From Theocolax elegans (lineage: Eukaryota; Arthropoda; Insecta; Hymenoptera; Cerocephalidae), in contig CM047426.1 in NCBI GenBank assembly GCA_026168455.1, forward strand, positions 47,749,589 through 47,813,588: 64,000 nucleotides of DNA, written 5' to 3'. Positions 20,106 through 30,995 of this stretch are shown one piece after another. Position 1 is the stretch's first letter. The number at the start of each line of letters is the position of its first letter. The position numbers were made by a program, and so were the translations under genes. The notes beneath the pieces are model-generated. The model made no database searches, was not told the origin of the DNA, and saw nothing but the letters and a program-made list of their open reading frames with translations.

Positions 20106-21769
20106 ATGAAAGACTTAGAATTGGGCTCTAATTTGGGTTCATCACCATTAGAATTTTTCACCACTCAGCAATTGAACATCTATTATGCATCTGTTTCAAA
20201 TCGTCTTGCACCACTTTCACTATCTTATTTTGACTCATTGTTCCTGACGAATGTTAATAATTATATTACTCCTGCTAGATTTGAGTTTGATGCCATCCAT
20301 CCTAGAGGAGTTCAGCGTGTTCTCAGCAGAGCAAAGTCAAGGGCTGTGGGGCCGGATGGGTTATCGATAAAAATGTTAAAGCTCTGAGAACCGCAAATAA
20401 TTCCGCATTTAGTTGAGGTTTTTAATGGACTATTAATGATCGGTTTCTTCCCGGAATGTTGGAAGCAAACCTTACTGTTTCCGCTGGCGAAGTCGAGCAG
20501 GATTCGGGCATGCTCTGATACTAGACCGATAGCCAAACTCTGCGAAATCTCGAAACTTTTGGAACGATCAGTTCATTTCCAGTTGTTGTCATACTTGTTA
20601 AATCCAAGACAAGCGGGTTTTCGCGGAGGTCATAACACTCAGACGGCACTTTTAGCGGACCTGGATGATATTAGAAGGGGTATAGATTCTCGTATGATAA
20701 CAGTCTTGGTTCTGTTCGACTTCTCTAAGGCGTTTGACTCAGTACCGCATGAGCCGCTTCTGCTTATACTGTGTGGGTTGGTTACACTGACACTGTGTTG
20801 AAATGGTTTTATCACTATTTACTGGGTCGCACACAAGCGGTTGTGGATGAGCTGGGCGGTTGCTCGGACTGGCTTGGGGTGAATTCGAAGGTACCGCAGG
20901 GCAGTGTACTGGGTCCACTATTGTTCTCAATTTTCATAAATGACTTGCCGGATGTGCTACAATTTAGTAAATGGATGCTCTATGCCGATGACGCCCAGGT
21001 TTATTATTCTTTTTTACCAGCGGATTTTGAGATGCGTGTACATCGAATTACCATGGATGCGAATGCGGTAGCATCCTGGGCTGTATCAAATGGTCTCGCA
21101 CAAAATATAAACAAAACAAAGGTAATGATCCTGGGTAGTCAGGCATATGTTTCGCGAGTGGATCTGGCCGCTGCTCCTCGGATTAAGTTGTTAAATGCCT
21201 ATTTGGATTATGATAATGAGGTTAAATCGTTGGGTGTTTGGTCGTCGCCCACCCTGGACTGGTCAAAGCAGGTGTTGTTAATATCACAGAGGGTCCATGG
21301 AATCTTACATTCATTACGGTTCCATAGGAGAGCATTCTCTCAGAGCAATAGGAAATATGTTGTGGAGACGCTTATAATGCCCCACTTTGATTATGTATGC
21401 GCTGTTTATAACGATCTAGATCAGGTGCGGAACGTAAGACTCCAACGACTCCTCAATGTGTGCGTGCGTTTTGTATGGGGAAGTCTGCACAGACGTGATC
21501 ATATAACACTGTATAGATTACATTTGCGATGGCTGTCGGCCGAGTCTAGACGTTTGTATTTTATTGGATCACTAGCATATAGTGTTATTGCTCGAAATTC
21601 ACCTCATTATCTTGCTGAACATTTCATTAAGATCGACCATTCAGCAGATCATTATCGTTATCTTTCTCGACTTCCTCCAAAATCCCTAACCTATCTTCCT
21701 CCACGCACAGCCTGTGGAGAGTCCTTGGCGACCGGTACAACGAGGATATCCGGTGAAAAGGGAAAGTAA
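20106..21769 (+). pseudogene. LINE reverse transcriptase (CR1/Jockey-like), copy 2
   Basis: A 5'-truncated relative of copy 1. It reads RAKSRAVGPDGLSIKMLKL, a stop at ~20385, FFPECWKQTLLFPLAKS, RQAGFRGGHNTQTALL, VLVLFDFSKAFD, a frameshift at ~20775, VPQGSVLGPLLFSIFINDL, intact YADD (20981-20992) and the thumb to PPKSLTYLPPRTA. The last ~50 residues seen in copy 1 are missing, since the sequence changes at ~21715. It keeps a better catalytic box than copy 1 but has a stop and frameshift. A few missing residues (QILTE-type) in the fingers suggest a small deletion. Confidence 0.88.
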
Positions 21770-21862
21770 CCCCTCGGCGGCCGCAATTGAAACGAAACGT
21801 CTAAGATAATAGGATTTTGTCGATTTTGGTGAACAAACCATGTAATTACTTATTTGGCGATG

Positions 21863-21891
21863 TTTCGATGGATATCCTCCATCCTCATCAG
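21863..21891 (-). ncRNA. Hammerhead-like core at Penelope 3' end
   Basis: On the minus strand canonical CTGATGA (21891-21885) is followed by G, stem II GATGGA/TCCATC (6 bp) and GAAAC. It lies downstream of a minus-strand Penelope RT fragment, where a terminal repeat is expected. Stem I and the cleavage site are not clear. Confidence 0.55.
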
Positions 21892-22830
21892 GCTATACGT
21901 TTATTGATAATATCAATCAAAAAATTTTTTAGTAAACATCTTTTCTTACATATTATTAGTTTGTATCAAAATTATGGCATTATTGCAATTGCTTACTATT
22001 TCGTCATTCGTATAATGATTTAGTCATATATATAATCTATAGCATCTCTGATGCGTCGCACTACAATTAAAAACAAAGTAAGCATAAATTAATAATAAAT
22101 AAATAAATAAATCCCTGCGCAAAGATTGAGGTTATGAGTAGTCTATACCTTTCTATTATAATTTTGTCCGTAATCAACATTAATCTGTTAAAATTGAATA
22201 AATTAAATAAACAGATAAGAAATAGCACAAAATAAATTAACATACAATAACACATATTTAGCAAAAAGCAGTCAAATTATTAAAATAAGAAAAAGAGTTG
22301 GTATCACAGACGGTTGATAATAAGGAATAATTCAAAATCTCTCACTTCGTCTGTAGAGACACCTGTGTAATTAATCAAAATTAGATCACCACACAGTCAT
22401 CCCCACCCTCCGCGGGAAACTTTGAATCTCCAAATTACACGAATAAATTAGAAACATCAAAATGGCTAGAATTATATAATTATAAATTATTTAAGAATTA
22501 TTACAATACTTCAAAATTTAATACTAGAATTATTTATTCATAAAATTATCAAATTATATGTTTAATAATTTAAAACTGCATTGAATATTTATTTCAATTA
22601 GAATTGATCGATAAATAATATTTATATTTTATGAAATTTATAAATTATCAATATTAAAATTATTTAATCTCAGAAAACTTTTTATCTAAATGTAAAAAAT
22701 ATAAAAATTGTAACAACTAATTTCTATGCAAAAATATATATACTTTTTTAATTTACCGCGTCATGTATCTTTATATTGCCTTTCGCGCACTTCATCTAGC
22801 GCAACTAAATCAATAGCTTAATTAAAACAT
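21892..22830. other. AT-rich Penelope flank, no gene seen
   Basis: AT-rich sequence between the RT fragment and the ribozyme-like core, probably Penelope 3' region after a deletion. A short GC-richer stretch (22380-22430) has no recognisable feature. Confidence 0.4.
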
Positions 22831-22889
22831 TTAACAAACATATTTTGAGGTAATGTTATAACAGAAACAAAGATATTTATCACAGTCGC

Positions 22890-23349
22890 CCGCAAAAATC
22901 GGGCTAATCGGACTTCCCATAGGACTTCCATGTAATTCTTGGAAGTATTTTCCATCCCATTGAAAAAATGTGTTTCGTAGAAGAAATTTAATTGCATATG
23001 TTAACTCATATAAAGAAACATTATCTTTTTTACTTATCAAATGATATCTTTTTTCTATACTTTTTATAACTAAATCCTCTGGTACATTGGTAAACAAAGA
23101 GACTACGTCTAGTGAAATCATATAATTAGCCGGAATGTCATAGTTGTTAAGTCTTTTAATCAATTCTATACTATTTTTTATATATGATGTTGGTTTATTT
23201 ATGCTATTTGAAATCATTTTTTCTACTACTTTGGCCAATTTATATGTGGGGCTACCGATACAAGAAACAATGGGCCTTAATGGTACATCTTTTTTATGAA
23301 TTTTTGGTAACCCATAAATCTTTGGCAAATTAAAAAAAGTTATTATCAA
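22890..23349 (-). pseudogene. Penelope-like reverse transcriptase fragment
   Basis: The minus-strand frame reads FFNLPKIYGLPKIHKKD, PLRPIVSCIGSPTYKLAK, MISLDVVSLFTNVPEDLV (motif A) and LHGSPMGSPISPIFA (motif B). YGLPKIHK and MGSPISP are Penelope hallmarks. The frame leaves homology right after IFA, so the catalytic YxDD box, thumb and GIY-YIG are missing. The N-terminus is cut by the foldback arm that starts near 23336. Confidence 0.88.
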
Positions 23350-23718
23350 AAGTTATGGACGAAATATAACATTACAATTTAATGATTTCTTTAGGCCCAA
23401 ATTTCGTTCAATTTTTATTTCGTCTATAGCTTTTGACCAAATTAAGATATTCAAGCTTCTTTTTTTTAAACATATTTACTCATTTTTAGTTTTCTTTTAA
23501 AATTTGGTTTGAATGTACATATTTACTTGATTCTGAGTTATAAGCAATCAAAGTCAATCGTTTTCTTAGCGAGATTTTTCGTTATTTGCTTATATCTATC
23601 ATAAAAAGGGCATTGGAATCTAAAACTCTGGGTTTCTTTAAATTTTTATAGTAGAAATCATATCGTAAAGTTTGGTAAGGATCCGTTTCCCAATGAGTGT
23701 GAACTCTCCTTGTCGCGC
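23336..23718. repeat. Half of a foldback element
   Basis: Closely resembles the right arm of the foldback at 34763-35426 (GCTTATATCTATCATAAAAA, TTTTATAGTAGAAAT, GGATCCGTTT, CTCTCCTTGT). The end CTCTCCTTGT at ~23718 lies inside Gypsy integrase sequence, so the element broke that gene. Confidence 0.7.
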
Positions 23719-24143
23719 AGAGCATCAAGTCTTTTTAGTCGATCTAGCCATACTTTGGCGTTGTCCATGATTTTAATGTCCTGTTTTTCCACTTCCCTGC
23801 GAGGACTCTTCACAAGTTGTTGCTGACACCCAAAGTTTAAGAACGCAGGTGAGACATTTGGTGTATCCCACCCACGATGATTCGAATCCACTAATATCGT
23901 AGTCATCGTTTTTAATGTCCTGTTAGTTCTCTCGACTGGGTTGGCTTGTGGCCGGTAAGGAGGGATTTTAACATGTTCTATGCCATACTCCTTCAGCATT
24001 CGCGACACTGTGTCGTTAATGAACTCGGTCCCGTTATCCGTTATTAGGAAATCTGCTGTTTTCCAACGGAAAACTACGAGTTCCTCGAATGATTTCGTTC
24101 CTCGAACGGCTGGCACTCCTTTGCTATCACTTCGGTAGAACAC
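23719..24143 (-). pseudogene. Ty3/Gypsy integrase fragment
   Basis: Reads SFEELVVFRWKTADFLITDN, GTEF (catalytic D in DNGTEF), VKIPPYRPQANPVERTNRTL (catalytic E) and VWLDRLKRLDAL. The upstream part of integrase (zinc finger, first D) and all of protease, RT and RNase H are absent. It is joined directly to the Gag zinc-knuckle region on the same strand, so a large internal deletion is present. The foldback arm truncates the C-terminus. Confidence 0.85.
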
Positions 24144-26118
24144 TACTCAGCGGAGTGCCCAATATTTCTGCATCGGTAGCAGGTTAGGCTCGGTCAATCC
24201 GACAACCTATGACCGACTTTTTGGTATGTGAAACACACGCCGACAAAGTTGGTGCTTTAGTTCGTTGGTTACTGCCGTCGCTTGTGGTTACACATACCTC
24301 ACCGGGTTCTGTGCCATTTGTCGGACAAAAGCATTTAACTGGGGCAGTTGAGTATTTGTCAAAGAACGTCTGTCTCTCTTGCCCGAGCTCTGATTTTGTT
24401 GCCCAGATGACTGTTGAGCAACAGGCACGTACGGTACGGATTTCGTTACGGATTGTGGGCACTCACTCCATTAGTCGATTTGCCGTACTGTTTCTGAAAA
24501 CTATTAGCGACGTTCGAAATACCGTACACAGCGGCTGCTTCATATTCGCTTAAGTTTGGCGAATTTTTCACACTTTTCTTGCTCCTCTTCTTATTAGCTT
24601 TCTTAGACGACTGTTTATCGGAATGAGAAGACTCATCCTTACTGTTTTCGGTAACAGTCGCCACTTTACCCGAAACTCGTGCTCTACCACTCTGTTACGG
24701 GAAAGCTACTGCTACGAGCATATCGTGCTTAACGTTGGAACTAGAGAATTTCGTATCCCATGTTAAGTGCTGCTCGTACACCATACCGTAGGAAGTTAGA
24801 TGCGACTAGGCCATCTTCGCTTGTTGCTTTAATGAGGGAGGGTATTTGAATCTGTTCACGATCTCTCTGAAACAGTTAAAAAGTATCGTAGTCTTTTCTC
24901 CCTCATGTTGTGTTCTTGATCGAATCTCCATGAGTAAATCTTCGTCATTTATGATACGGCCATACTCGTTCAAGAACTCGATCTCAAAATCATGTCAATC
25001 TCGAAGAGACGACTGAACTATTCTGCTGCTTTTGAGAACACATTGGGCAGGACACTAAATATCCTGCGATCTGAGAACTCGTTGTAATTTCTAAAGCCGA
25101 GCAAATGGTTCAGAAATTCTTCCGCATACTTTTTGGTCTCACCATCAAAGGACATGTTCCAGATACGCAGTTCTCGTGCGACCCTGTCCGGTCATGCGTT
25201 AGGTTATCGTCTTCACGATACCTTCGCCTGGCCTCGTAAGAATCTGTTTCCCGACGATCATCTCCATTATCCGTCCGGGATCTCCTACGTCTACTAGTAG
25301 GGGAATTCCTATTCTCTTGTCGGCCTCCCGCTGCCCTTCGAGATTCGGATCTCCTCCGAATAGGTTTACGATCAGTCTGATAACCATCGGACGAATTCGT
25401 CTGTGTACACTGATCGCATATGGAACCGCACGCTTCTCTCGAGGCGTTTCTCTGCATCTGTCCGACTTCTTTCTATGACCTTGCTCCGGAGCCTCCGGTT
25501 GTGCTCGGTCGTCGAGTTGGACTGACGTTTATGAGTATGTCTCTCCTTACAGCTCTCATGACGTTCATCATTGCTGGAGACTCACTGAACGGTGGTGTCG
25601 TGGCTTTCTGTTAGGAGTCGTGTACACACGCCTCTCTCTTCTAACTTGTCCTTTGCATGTCTTAGAAGAGGTGGTCTTCATTCAATCAATGGTTTTTCGT
25701 GAGATTGAATGCTAACGTCGTTAGGAAGATCATATCCATTCCTAACATAAACATATTGACGTTCGGTTGTGTTCGCTCGGGTTGCCTGTTGCCGTATTGT
25801 CTAGAGGTGTATCCTCGTAACGTATTACGGTCGGTTTCCGCCTGCAAATCCATGACAAAATGTTTTGTTGGCACATCACTCTTTCTAGTGCAAAGATGTC
25901 AGCTGTTTCTCTGTTCTCCAATTATAAGGCATTGCTGCCGTGGTACTGTTTGCCGTCTGTACCCCACCAAACCGTTTGAGCATAGCACTTGTAGATGCGA
26001 ATCCTGAGCTTTGTGCAGTACTCATTGGCCAGTTTCTGGACAGACCACTTGGTGACTGAGCTCCATCTTCTTCAAGAATAGGTGTTTTGTCAGTAGCACC
26101 CCTTTCGCAATCCGACAT
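24130..26118 (-). pseudogene. Ty3/Gypsy gag remnant
   Basis: A possible start MSDCERGATDKTP lies at 26118. Around 25180-24960 the frame reads WNMSFDGETKKYAEEFL, RRIFSVLPNVFSKAAE, the core of a retrotransposon Gag domain. A basic stretch (25240-25400, Arg-rich) and a Gln-rich stretch (24330-24440) follow. At 24130-24180 LTCYRCRNIGHSAE then a stop and C form a CCHC zinc knuckle (CX2CX4HX4C), preceded by a decayed first knuckle (VCFTYQKVGHRLSD). Multiple frameshifts and stops break it. Confidence 0.7.
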
Positions 26119-27670
26119 CTCGGCCTCGCAGGAAACCGTTCCTGATGGGGCTACACTCCTTTTCTGGAACGAAGTTTCCTAATTTCTCAAAGTCCCTGAC
26201 ATACGAGAGGTTTATGTGCAGGCTCTGTCCTTACATTTTCATCGTACTCTGGGAACCATGGAATCTCCAGATTAATGCCTACACATTGAACCAGTGACGC
26301 AAAAGGCGTTCGCAGCACTGCACCTCTTCGCCATTTGCGTTTAAATTTTAATGTTCCAATTGAGCATACACTGCCTCAATCGGAAGTTTCTTCGTTTCTG
26401 ACGAATGTCCCGAGCTATGCGTGATTTACGCATAAGCTGGGCCATTCAGGCTTCATAGCTGCTGGCCATTATTTTTTTGACCAATAGCAGCAGACGTGTT
26501 ACGTCGGGAGAAGTACTCTCAACCGGGATTTCAAATGAAATCCCTAGTGTTTCAAAGACTTCGGAAGTACCCAATTTTCAATTGGAAATTATGTTTTTGG
26601 ACTCACCACAATAAAATAATTATTACTCCCAACGAGTAAAAAAAATTGGCGTCGTCTTATTTACAATTAATTATAAATTTGCACCGACTATTGTACCGAC
26701 AAATTTGATTCACTAATCAAAATCTAAAAATTTTCTTTAAGCGAAATTTTTTACGTCCTTAAAAGGACCTAACAATTAAGTTTTGATGGTTAGAGTTGCG
26801 ACAAATCACACACTTAACTCTCACACCAAATTTAAATTAATTATTTAACTTACTCACAAGTCAAAATAAATAATGTTTATAATAGTGACTCACACACCAA
26901 GACTATATAATTATTTTGCTTCTTTAAGCACAAATAATTATTAACAAAAATGTCCTAAATTATCTCAATATCGTCGGAAATTTATCAGCAAAGGCAAATA
27001 TTGACGATTTCCCAAATTACCTATCTCGCCAGGTATAATCCGAAAGATTCTTCACTGGCGAGAAGGAGAATTTATTTTGTTACGGAAGTTGAAATAATCA
27101 AAACTTTATTTTTGTTAATAAATTCAACAACATAAAATTATAAAGAAAGAAAATAAAAAATTAAGTCATTTAACTCATGAATGAGCCTAAACACTTAATT
27201 TTATAAATATTGTGTCTTGCATTTCATACACACAAAGAAAGTATTAAATTATTTTGCTTATTCAAGCAAAAATGATTTTCCTTTATAATTCCCACTACCC
27301 ACACAAAATTTAATTAAACTATTTAAAAAAAAGGTAGGAGTATTTATAATATGTTGTAAATCCCCTATAGTTTGCAACAAAATAATTATTTCATTAGTTA
27401 TCGTCCCAAACGATAATTCTTTTTATTTATTTTATTCTAAAAAGGACTAAATAAAAAATTTATGTTGCTACCGAATTACAGTAATTTATATTTCTTTTGT
27501 TATGTAAACTGAACCAAATGGAAAAGAAAATCTAATTAACTTGGTAACAAGACTATGCAATTAAATTTATACATCAAATATTTATGTTACTCAAACACAC
27601 CGAAAATACTTATAGCCAATTATTTAACTAACAAACTAGTCTAAATAATTGACAAAAATATACGGAGATA
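26119..27670. other. AT-rich region, likely Gypsy 5' UTR/LTR
   Basis: No coding frame. It lies 5' of gag on the minus strand and continues beyond the mariner at 30061-30283, so it may be Gypsy leader or LTR. I found no clear LTR boundaries. Confidence 0.3.
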
Positions 27671-28195
27671 TACAGGGTGTCCCATTTTAAATAACGGATG
27701 AGAATATCTCAAAAAATATTGGAGATAGAAAAAAACTTTCTATACAAAAGTTGTAGGGTTTTTAAGGGGCCAATTGACGGTGATATTAACCATAACCTGA
27801 GATCAAGGGTTAAGATCATTTGAAGGACAAAATGTTTTTTTCAAATAGGAATCACTACTTTTGACCTCGGAAATGGAACGGGCGAGAAATTTTACGTTCA
27901 GTATGATCTTGGCCAAGGTTATGGTCAAGGTCATGGTCAGGATCAAAACAGTACTAGCGTACAGACCTTACGAAAAAGCCAACCCTATAAAAATATTGAG
28001 ATGCAGGAGCTGTAGGGTTGCAAGAAAGCCAACTGACGGTATCCTTGACCGTCACCTCAAGGATAAAGGTCAAGGTCATGTTAGGAATTTTAAGATCCCG
28101 ACCATCACTCGCTCTCATCCTTACCCAGGATTAACGACGTGGACGTGCCGAGTTTCTAATCCCTTTGTGTGTGTGTGTGTTGTGTGTGTGTATCG

Positions 28196-28300
28196 GCGTA
28201 TAGTTGTCCCAGCCACTTAAGGCAAGGCGATAGTTGTCCCAGACACTTAAGGCAAGGTGCGGTTATCCCAGACACTCAAGGCAAGGCGATAGTTCTTCTA
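28196..28300. repeat. ~33-bp tandem repeat, three units
   Basis: Units GTTGTCCCAGACACTTAAGG then CAAGGCGATA, three imperfect copies, inside the mariner between the left arm and the transposase gene. Confidence 0.8.
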
Positions 28301-28355
28301 AGGATAAGTTATCTAATCTGATTTTAAAGACGCTTTGATCAGGAAATTCAATCAA

Positions 28356-29371
28356 TCAAATAAGATGTTCAAACAATTGCCCGTTATTATCAAGGCATAA
28401 CTGAATTTGATTTTGAAAACTTCTAATGGTGGCTAGAAGAGCGATTCTTGGAGTGTTGCGACATGTAATAGTTATGCGGTCCATCATATTTTCTCTTGTA
28501 GTGGGTACTTCAGCGTAGACAATATTTTTCAGATAACCCTATCCATCCAGATAAGTCTTATCCATCGATTAGTGAATCTGACGTTCAGATAGTCACGAAC
28601 TATTCTGGTAAAATGAGCAGGTGCACCATCGTGCTGAAACGACATGCCTTGTCTTGTGCGTAGATCAACATTTTCAAGTAAGACCGGTAAATCATTTTTC
28701 AAAAACCGTAAATAGTTGTGGCGATTTACATGTATTTCGAAGAAATATGGACCAATTAAGTTTCCATTTATAATACCGCACCACAAGGTCAAACTCGAAC
28801 GTTGCTGATGATTAACTTGTTGAAGCCAATGTGGATTTTCGACAGACCAGTAATGGCAATTGTGCCTGTTAAGTTGACCAGTATTATGAAAAGTAGCTTC
28901 ATCACTAAATAGGACGTAATTAAAAAATTCTGGATTTCCTTGTATTATCATTTGTGCCCACGCACAAAACTGGCGCCTTCGTTGAAAGTCCCCAGCAAGT
29001 AACTATTGTGTCAATGTTACGTGGTAAGGATGGAATCTGTGAACTCTCAGAATTCGGTGCACCGTGGATTTTGGAATACCTAATTGTCTTGCAATTGCTC
29101 GTGTACTAATGTGGGGGTCAATTGCGACCAAACCTAATACTGCAAGCACATGTGGATGATCCCTTTCTGGTACGTTATTTCTCCGTCTTTCTCGCGGACC
29201 AAGTAGTCGTTGTCGTTGAAGCTCTACAAGTCTCGCAATGGTACGATCGTTTGGGTGTCTACTATTAGGAAAACGATTACGGTATATTCTTGCTGCTTGA
29301 GCATAATTACCATGGCATTCTCCAAGCGCAAGAATAATATCTACTATTTCATTGGAGGTATAATCAGGCAT
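28356..29371 (-). pseudogene. Mariner-like transposase, DUF4817-type N-terminus
   Basis: The N-terminus (MPDYTSNEIVDIILALGEC, AARIYRNRFPNSRHPNDRTI) is the helix-turn-helix known as DUF4817, and STRAIARQLGIPKSTVHRIL is a second HTH. A TAG codon at ~29001 interrupts the frame; it resumes as LLAGDFQRRRQFCAWA. FSDEATFHN gives catalytic D1 and FQHDGAPAHF D2. After RFTNRWI a short deletion removes the usual ARSPDL block with the third catalytic Asp and shifts the frame. The tail (GYLKNIVYAEVPTTREN to LFEHLI) is intact. Without D3 it cannot transpose itself. Confidence 0.9.
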
Positions 29372-30674
29372 TATGTACTAAGGGGCTGACGGATGAATGA
29401 TCTTATTTCAATCAGGTCAACTAAAGCGAGGTTGTAAATTATGCACTGACAGTATGTTCTTACTTTTTTAGTTTTTTACACTTAAAGCAAACTAGCTACT
29501 GAATAATTTTTGTATAATTTCGCAAAAAAATTTTGCGATTTTACACACACATGCACACACACACATAGGGATTAGAAGCTCGCCACGTCCACGTCGTTAA
29601 TCCTGGGTAAGGCTGAGAGCGAGTGATGGTCGAGATCTTAAAGTTCCTAACATGACCTTGACCTTTGTCCTTGAGGCGACGGTCAAGGATACCATCAGTT
29701 GGCTTTCTTGCAACCCTACAGCTCCTGCATCTCAATATTTTTATAGGGTTGGCTTTTTTCGTAAGGTCTGTACGCATTTACTGTTTTGATCCTGACCATG
29801 ACCTTGACCATAACCTTGGCCAAGATCATACTGAACGTAAAATTTCCCGCCCTTTCCATTTCCGAGGTCAAAAGTAGTGATTCCTATTTGAAAAAAACAT
29901 TTTGTTCTTCAAATGACCTTAACCCTTGACCTCAGGTTATGGTTAATATCACCGTCGGTTGGCCCCTTAAAAACCCTACAACTTTTGTATAGAAAGTTTT
30001 TTTTTATCTCCAATATCTTTTTGAGATATTCTCGTCCGTTATTTAAAATGGGACACCCTGTATATTAAACACACAAAGGAGAAAATAAAATTTTTGCTTC
30101 TAGACCTCGTAGATGGATTTGGGAGAGATTGGTATTCTCGGCTCACTGAGCAGTACTACCGGGTAAAAGTTACTGATCCGTCTCGATTGACGGACAGTTA
30201 TACACTAATTAGGCGTCTAATTTTCTGAAAAAAGGAGGAGAGTGGAGAAACACACACTATACTCTCTTGTGCTCTAATTCCTACACAGAAAGAAATTTTC
30301 GAACCAGGGAACACCGAAATGTGTTCAACTTACTTATTTCAATACATACGAGTTCAGTCAGTACCAAAGTAGTCAATAAACACAACCAAAATTGAATTCT
30401 GTCAGTTCAATTACGTTCTGGATCGCGGCACTCCCAATATAATCATTTCAGAATACGAGTGTCGTACTAATACTGTTCCGCAAAACGTTGAACTACCCCG
30501 TTACGACACTAGCGCCGTTTCAATTCGGTGCTGGGACCTATACGGTACCAAGTTCGAAATAACACAATCGAGCTATGTTTTAAACCGGTGGATGCGTGCA
30601 ATCGCAATAGAGAGACTCAAAGGATGTGCTGTGTTCATAGAAAATAATACAATTTCAACATTTGAGTGAATTAA

Positions 30675-30678
<4 letters not shown>

Positions 30679-30711
<33 letters not shown>
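30679..30711. repeat. TA microsatellite
   Basis: Pure TA run of about 16 units. Confidence 0.95.
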
Positions 30712-30715
<4 letters not shown>

Positions 30716-30995
30716 GTATTGTAAAATATTTTTTTGTTAATTCATGTAATGTGTATAATGACGTAAGTATACGTATACGTATTCATAAATTTCTCTCATT
30801 TATAGGTTAAGAATGTAAAAGGATTTTTTAAGTTTTTGTATTGGAAAGATTAGTACATATTTATTTATGTTTTAAACATATTGAATGCAATGAATATTTT
30901 ATTTTATTTGAAGTTTTATTTAAAAATTTCAAATTACTTTTAAGATCTTTTTTCCAACTTCTTGCATAAGCGTGAACTTCTAACTGGAGTGTCTT

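Larger units (their letters stand above)
27673..30060 (-). mobile_element. Mariner-like DNA transposon with long terminal inverted repeats
   Basis: The ends are CAGGGTGTCCCATTTTAAAT in inverted orientation, flanked by TA (27671-27672 and 30061-30062), the Tc1/mariner target. Inverted repeats extend about 490 bp inwards (27673-28165 and 29565-30060), both stopping at a CA/GT microsatellite. Arms contain GGTCAAGGTCATGGTCAGG-type words. The element carries one transposase gene on the minus strand and interrupts AT-rich Gypsy flank. Confidence 0.9.
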
